NCBI GenBank assembly: GCA_903915555.1
Contig: CAIWTL010000355.1
Span: forward strand, 1 to 6,073
DNA length: 6,073 nt
Direction of reading: 5' to 3'
Source: an uncultured Micrococcales bacterium
GTDB taxonomy: Bacteria > Actinomycetota > Actinomycetes > S36-B12 > GCA-2699445
In this document: positions 5,370 through 6,073 of the stretch, one piece after another
Layout: each line of letters opens with the position of its first letter
Numbering within the stretch: position 1 is the stretch's first letter
Position numbers and translations under genes: made by a program
Notes under the pieces: generated by a model
What the model was told of the DNA's origin: nothing
The model's database searches: none
Seen by the model: the letters and a program-made list of their open reading frames with translations, nothing else

Positions 5370-6073
5370 GAGGACCCCGTGCGGCCGGTGGATCTCGTGG
5401 TGCTCTTCTTCGCCGATTTCCGGGTCGGCCGCCGGGGCTTCGTCGGAGACTCCTCGCGGACGTTGGGGCGCCCGGAGGCGCTCATGGGCTCACGGAGTTG
5501 CCCGACCTTGAGGTCCCACGCCTTGACGCCTCCGACGATCCCGGTGGAGTTGGGGACGACGAGGATCTGACCGCCGACGGCGAGCAGGTCCTTCTGCGCC
5601 ACCTTCACGCCGTTGCCACCTCCCAGGTACAGCCGGTCCCACTCGAACATGGGCCGCAGCCCGATGAGCACGTCGCGCACGCGTCTGCTCCAGGCGACCG
5701 CCCCCAGCCGTTTGCGGGCGGCATCGCCGATATAGGTGTCGTAGATGCGTCCGCGCCGCACCGGTGCGCGGGAGACCTCCAGGTGCGGCAGCAGTCGTCC
5801 GTCGTCGAAGATCGCATTGCCCAAGCCCGTCCCCAGGGTCATGACGACCTCGAACCCGAATCCCGTGACCGCGCCCGCCCCGGCCACCTCGGCGTCGTTC
5901 AGCACGATCGACGGCAGCCCCAACCGCTCCTCCACCGCGGCCTGTGCGTCGAAGTTGCGCCATGCCGCCAGCAGCGCCGGGTCCACCGTCGTGTGAGGGC
6001 CGCGCTTGGTCACGTAATGGGGGGTCGACACGACCCGGCCGTGACGGATCATTCCGGGCATCCCGACCGTGAC
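5366..6073 (-). CDS. ROK-family sugar kinase, polyphosphate-glucokinase-like, 5' partial
   Basis: The frame runs through the window end: the four codons before the ATG at 6061 read VTVG, and VGMPGMIRHGRVVSTPH matches the usual internal ROK segment (V-G-x-P-G-x-V-x-x-G), so the N-terminal ATP/polyphosphate-binding DxGGT part lies outside. Visible motifs, numbered from Met at 6061: LNDAEVAGAG (54-63), with catalytic Asp56 (codon 5896-5894); MTLGTGLGNAIF (74-85), the second phosphate-binding loop; and LYLGGGN (144-150), the C-terminal adenosine/hinge motif. The zinc-binding CxCG cluster of ordinary ROK glucokinases is absent, as in polyphosphate glucokinases, which phosphorylate glucose using polyphosphate or ATP. 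Two oddities: the ExGH motif reads EVSR (95-98), and the protein ends in a basic Ser/Thr/Lys/Arg tail of about 25 residues. The overlap with the PemK-like gene implies an operon. Phosphoryl donor and substrate cannot be fixed from this fragment. Confidence 0.82.
   Translation of the reverse strand, partial: VTVGMPGMIRHGRVVSTPHYVTKRGPHTTVDPALLAAWRNFDAQAAVEERLGLPSIVLNDAEVAGAGAVTGFGFEVVMTLGTGLGNAIFDDGRLLPHLEVSRAPVRRGRIYDTYIGDAARKRLGAVAWSRRVRDVLIGLRPMFEWDRLYLGGGNGVKVAQKDLLAVGGQILVVPNSTGIVGGVKAWDLKVGQLREPMSASGRPNVREESPTKPRRPTRKSAKKSTTRSTGRTGSS

Noticed and set aside
6059..6061. ATG as the true start of the ROK kinase
   Set aside because: The residues around it (VGMPGMIRHG) are an internal ROK motif, and the N-terminal DxGGT domain is missing, so the gene continues beyond the window.
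1..6073. CRISPR arrays, insertion sequences, tRNA or rRNA genes
   Set aside because: I saw no regular repeat-spacer pattern, transposase motif, terminal inverted repeats, or tRNA/rRNA-like sequence; genes fill nearly the whole window.

Overview
The window is GC-rich throughout (heavy third-position G/C, few AT-rich stretches) and has tightly packed genes, several ATGA stop/start overlaps and two genes that appear to start without a leader. Together with the protein families seen, this points to a high-GC actinobacterium. Genus and species cannot be read from the sequence alone.

Layout: (1) At 2-1195 on the plus strand is the C-terminal part of a probably secreted TIM-barrel glycoside hydrolase; its start lies before the window. 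(2) 1196-1311 is a short convergent intergenic region with inverted repeats and three spaced GGCAGAT motifs. (3) 3976-1312 on the minus strand is a complete, translationally coupled three-gene operon: a left-handed beta-helix N-acetyltransferase, a DegT/DnrJ/EryC1/StrS aminotransferase and a Gfo/Idh/MocA dehydrogenase. This is the WbpD-WbpE-WbpB (WlbB-WlbC-WlbA) set that oxidises C3 of a UDP-GlcNAc-type sugar, aminates it and acetylates the new amine. (4) 3977-4040 is a 64-bp divergent promoter region; on both strands a -10-like hexamer ends exactly six bases before the start codon, suggesting two leaderless transcripts. (5) 4041-4928 on the plus strand is an AlaX-like alanyl-tRNA editing domain protein with an intact His/His/Cys/His metal site. 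(6) 6073-4935 on the minus strand is a ROK-family (polyphosphate-glucokinase-like) sugar kinase, cut by the window end, followed with an ATGA overlap by a solo PemK/MazF-fold protein that has no antitoxin beside it.

How the genes fit together: the minus-strand operon should supply a 2,3-diacetamido-2,3-dideoxy sugar nucleotide for a cell-surface polysaccharide or glycoconjugate, and the neighbouring glycoside hydrolase may act on such a polymer (inference). The UDP-sugar 6-dehydrogenase and 2-epimerase that extend this pathway to a uronic acid in Pseudomonas and Bordetella are absent here, as are glycosyltransferases. The AlaX, ROK kinase and PemK-like genes look like housekeeping genes flanking the sugar operon. 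I found no mobile element, CRISPR array, tRNA or rRNA, and no clearly new multi-gene system. The most unusual points are the mirrored leaderless promoters, the altered ExGH motif and basic tail of the ROK protein, and the coupling of a MazF-fold protein to a sugar kinase.
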